Origin: Portunus trituberculatus
Lineage: Eukaryota > Arthropoda > Malacostraca > Decapoda > Portunidae
Direction: 5' to 3'
NCBI RefSeq assembly: GCF_017591435.1
Contig: NC_059300.1
Location: forward strand, 3,250,456-3,314,455
Length of the DNA: 64,000 nucleotides
In this document: positions 63,430 to 64,000 of the stretch, one piece after another
Position numbering within the stretch: the stretch's first letter is position 1
How the letters are laid out: every line of letters starts with the position of its first letter
Translations under genes and position numbers: made by a program
The notes under the pieces: generated by a model
Told to the model about the DNA's origin: nothing
What the model saw: only the letters and a program-made list of their open reading frames with translations
Database searches by the model: none

Positions 63430-64000
63430 CAGTAATACTCTGCTTAACGAACGTTCGTCTAATGAATTTCCGGTTTAACGTACTATATAAAGTTAGACCA
63501 AAAAGTCTGCATAACGTACAACCACATCTGTTTTAGCGAATTTTCTGGGTTTGAATTTGCCGGGTGAGGGACCGAAAGTGGCAGCTTCGCTGTGATTGTC
63601 TGGCTCCCCGCCTCTGTCTCTAGCACTCCTGGAGCTGGATCCAAGATTCTTTAACAACCTCAGAGCAACCTCCTGCCATGAAATGGCTTCCATGAACGCT
63701 TGGAGGGAAGATGACAAAGTTGCTCTGAGGTTGCTGGGAACACCACCTCTGGAGGTGGTGTTACTGTCTTATATATGCATTTATGTTTACAAAACAACAT
63801 TTCTATTAGCTTTTTACAAACCTTGCCCCCAAGAAAGGATTGTTTTTTAATGCATAAAGTGAAATCTTACATGGAATACCAAAAAATAAAGCAGAGGTGA
63901 TGAGATCAGCCACAGATGGTGGAGACTCTGGCGACTTGGCTGCTTCTTCTTCTTGTGACCATTTTAGCTTGGTGTGTTGTCTTTCATAACGATATTAAAT
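63430..64000. mobile_element. Palindromic family 2 element, second copy, cut by window end
   Basis: Starts CAGTAATACTCTGCTTAACG after TA (63428-63429) and follows the inverse of about 15480-16012 base for base with scattered changes. It lies upstream of the last PLOD exon, so in a PLOD intron. Confidence 0.85.

Overview
This is nuclear DNA from an arthropod, most likely a decapod crustacean. It has AT-rich, intron-split genes with GT-AG splice sites, very long dinucleotide microsatellites, CR1/Jockey-like and Penelope-like retroelements, tRNA-derived SINEs, many Tigger/pogo copies and a TTAGG-like tract. The order is inferred from repeat style and protein resemblance. No species can be named from the sequence alone.

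Two host genes are supported. The main one is a complete kinesin-3 gene of the KIF16B / Klp98A type (motor, FHA, PX) on the minus strand, from the ATG at 47793 to the stop at 12527. I rebuilt 24 coding exons. All junctions are GT-AG, every phase matches, and the total is 3867 nt (1288 residues plus stop). The second is the last coding exon of a PLOD-type lysyl hydroxylase (63112-63267, minus), whose other exons lie beyond the window. Both genes point the same way, and the roughly 15 kb between them is repeats.

Layout. 1-3995: a broken LINE split by a 2.3 kb element with long inverted repeats and an unrecognised two-part ORF. 4000-9720: a degraded SINE, a nearly full-length LINE, two SINEs and a LINE tail. 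10-11.4 kb: a (GA)n tract and a Tigger copy. 12.5-47.8 kb: KIF16B, whose introns hold Tigger elements, a large palindrome, a Penelope-like element, a CR1 LINE with an esterase ORF1, two related TTAA-bounded elements, a nested stack of TA-flanked elements (34.7-38.0 kb) and a third Tigger family. 47.8-63 kb: palindromes, Penelope-like ends, a solo LTR, a 3.3 kb foldback element containing a deleted Ty3-like LTR retrotransposon, a satellite of about 135 bp period, a Tigger transposase fragment and a LINE end. 63.4-64.0 kb: the start of another copy of the palindromic element.

The host genes are ordinary housekeeping functions: endosome transport on microtubules and collagen lysine hydroxylation. 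Most of what is unusual is how mobile elements are stacked inside the KIF16B introns and touch its splice signals, notably a (CT)n microsatellite acting as the polypyrimidine tract of exon 14 and a CR1 insertion close behind the exon 22 acceptor. Coordinates of repeat edges marked by TA, TTAA or LTR duplications are exact; others are approximate.
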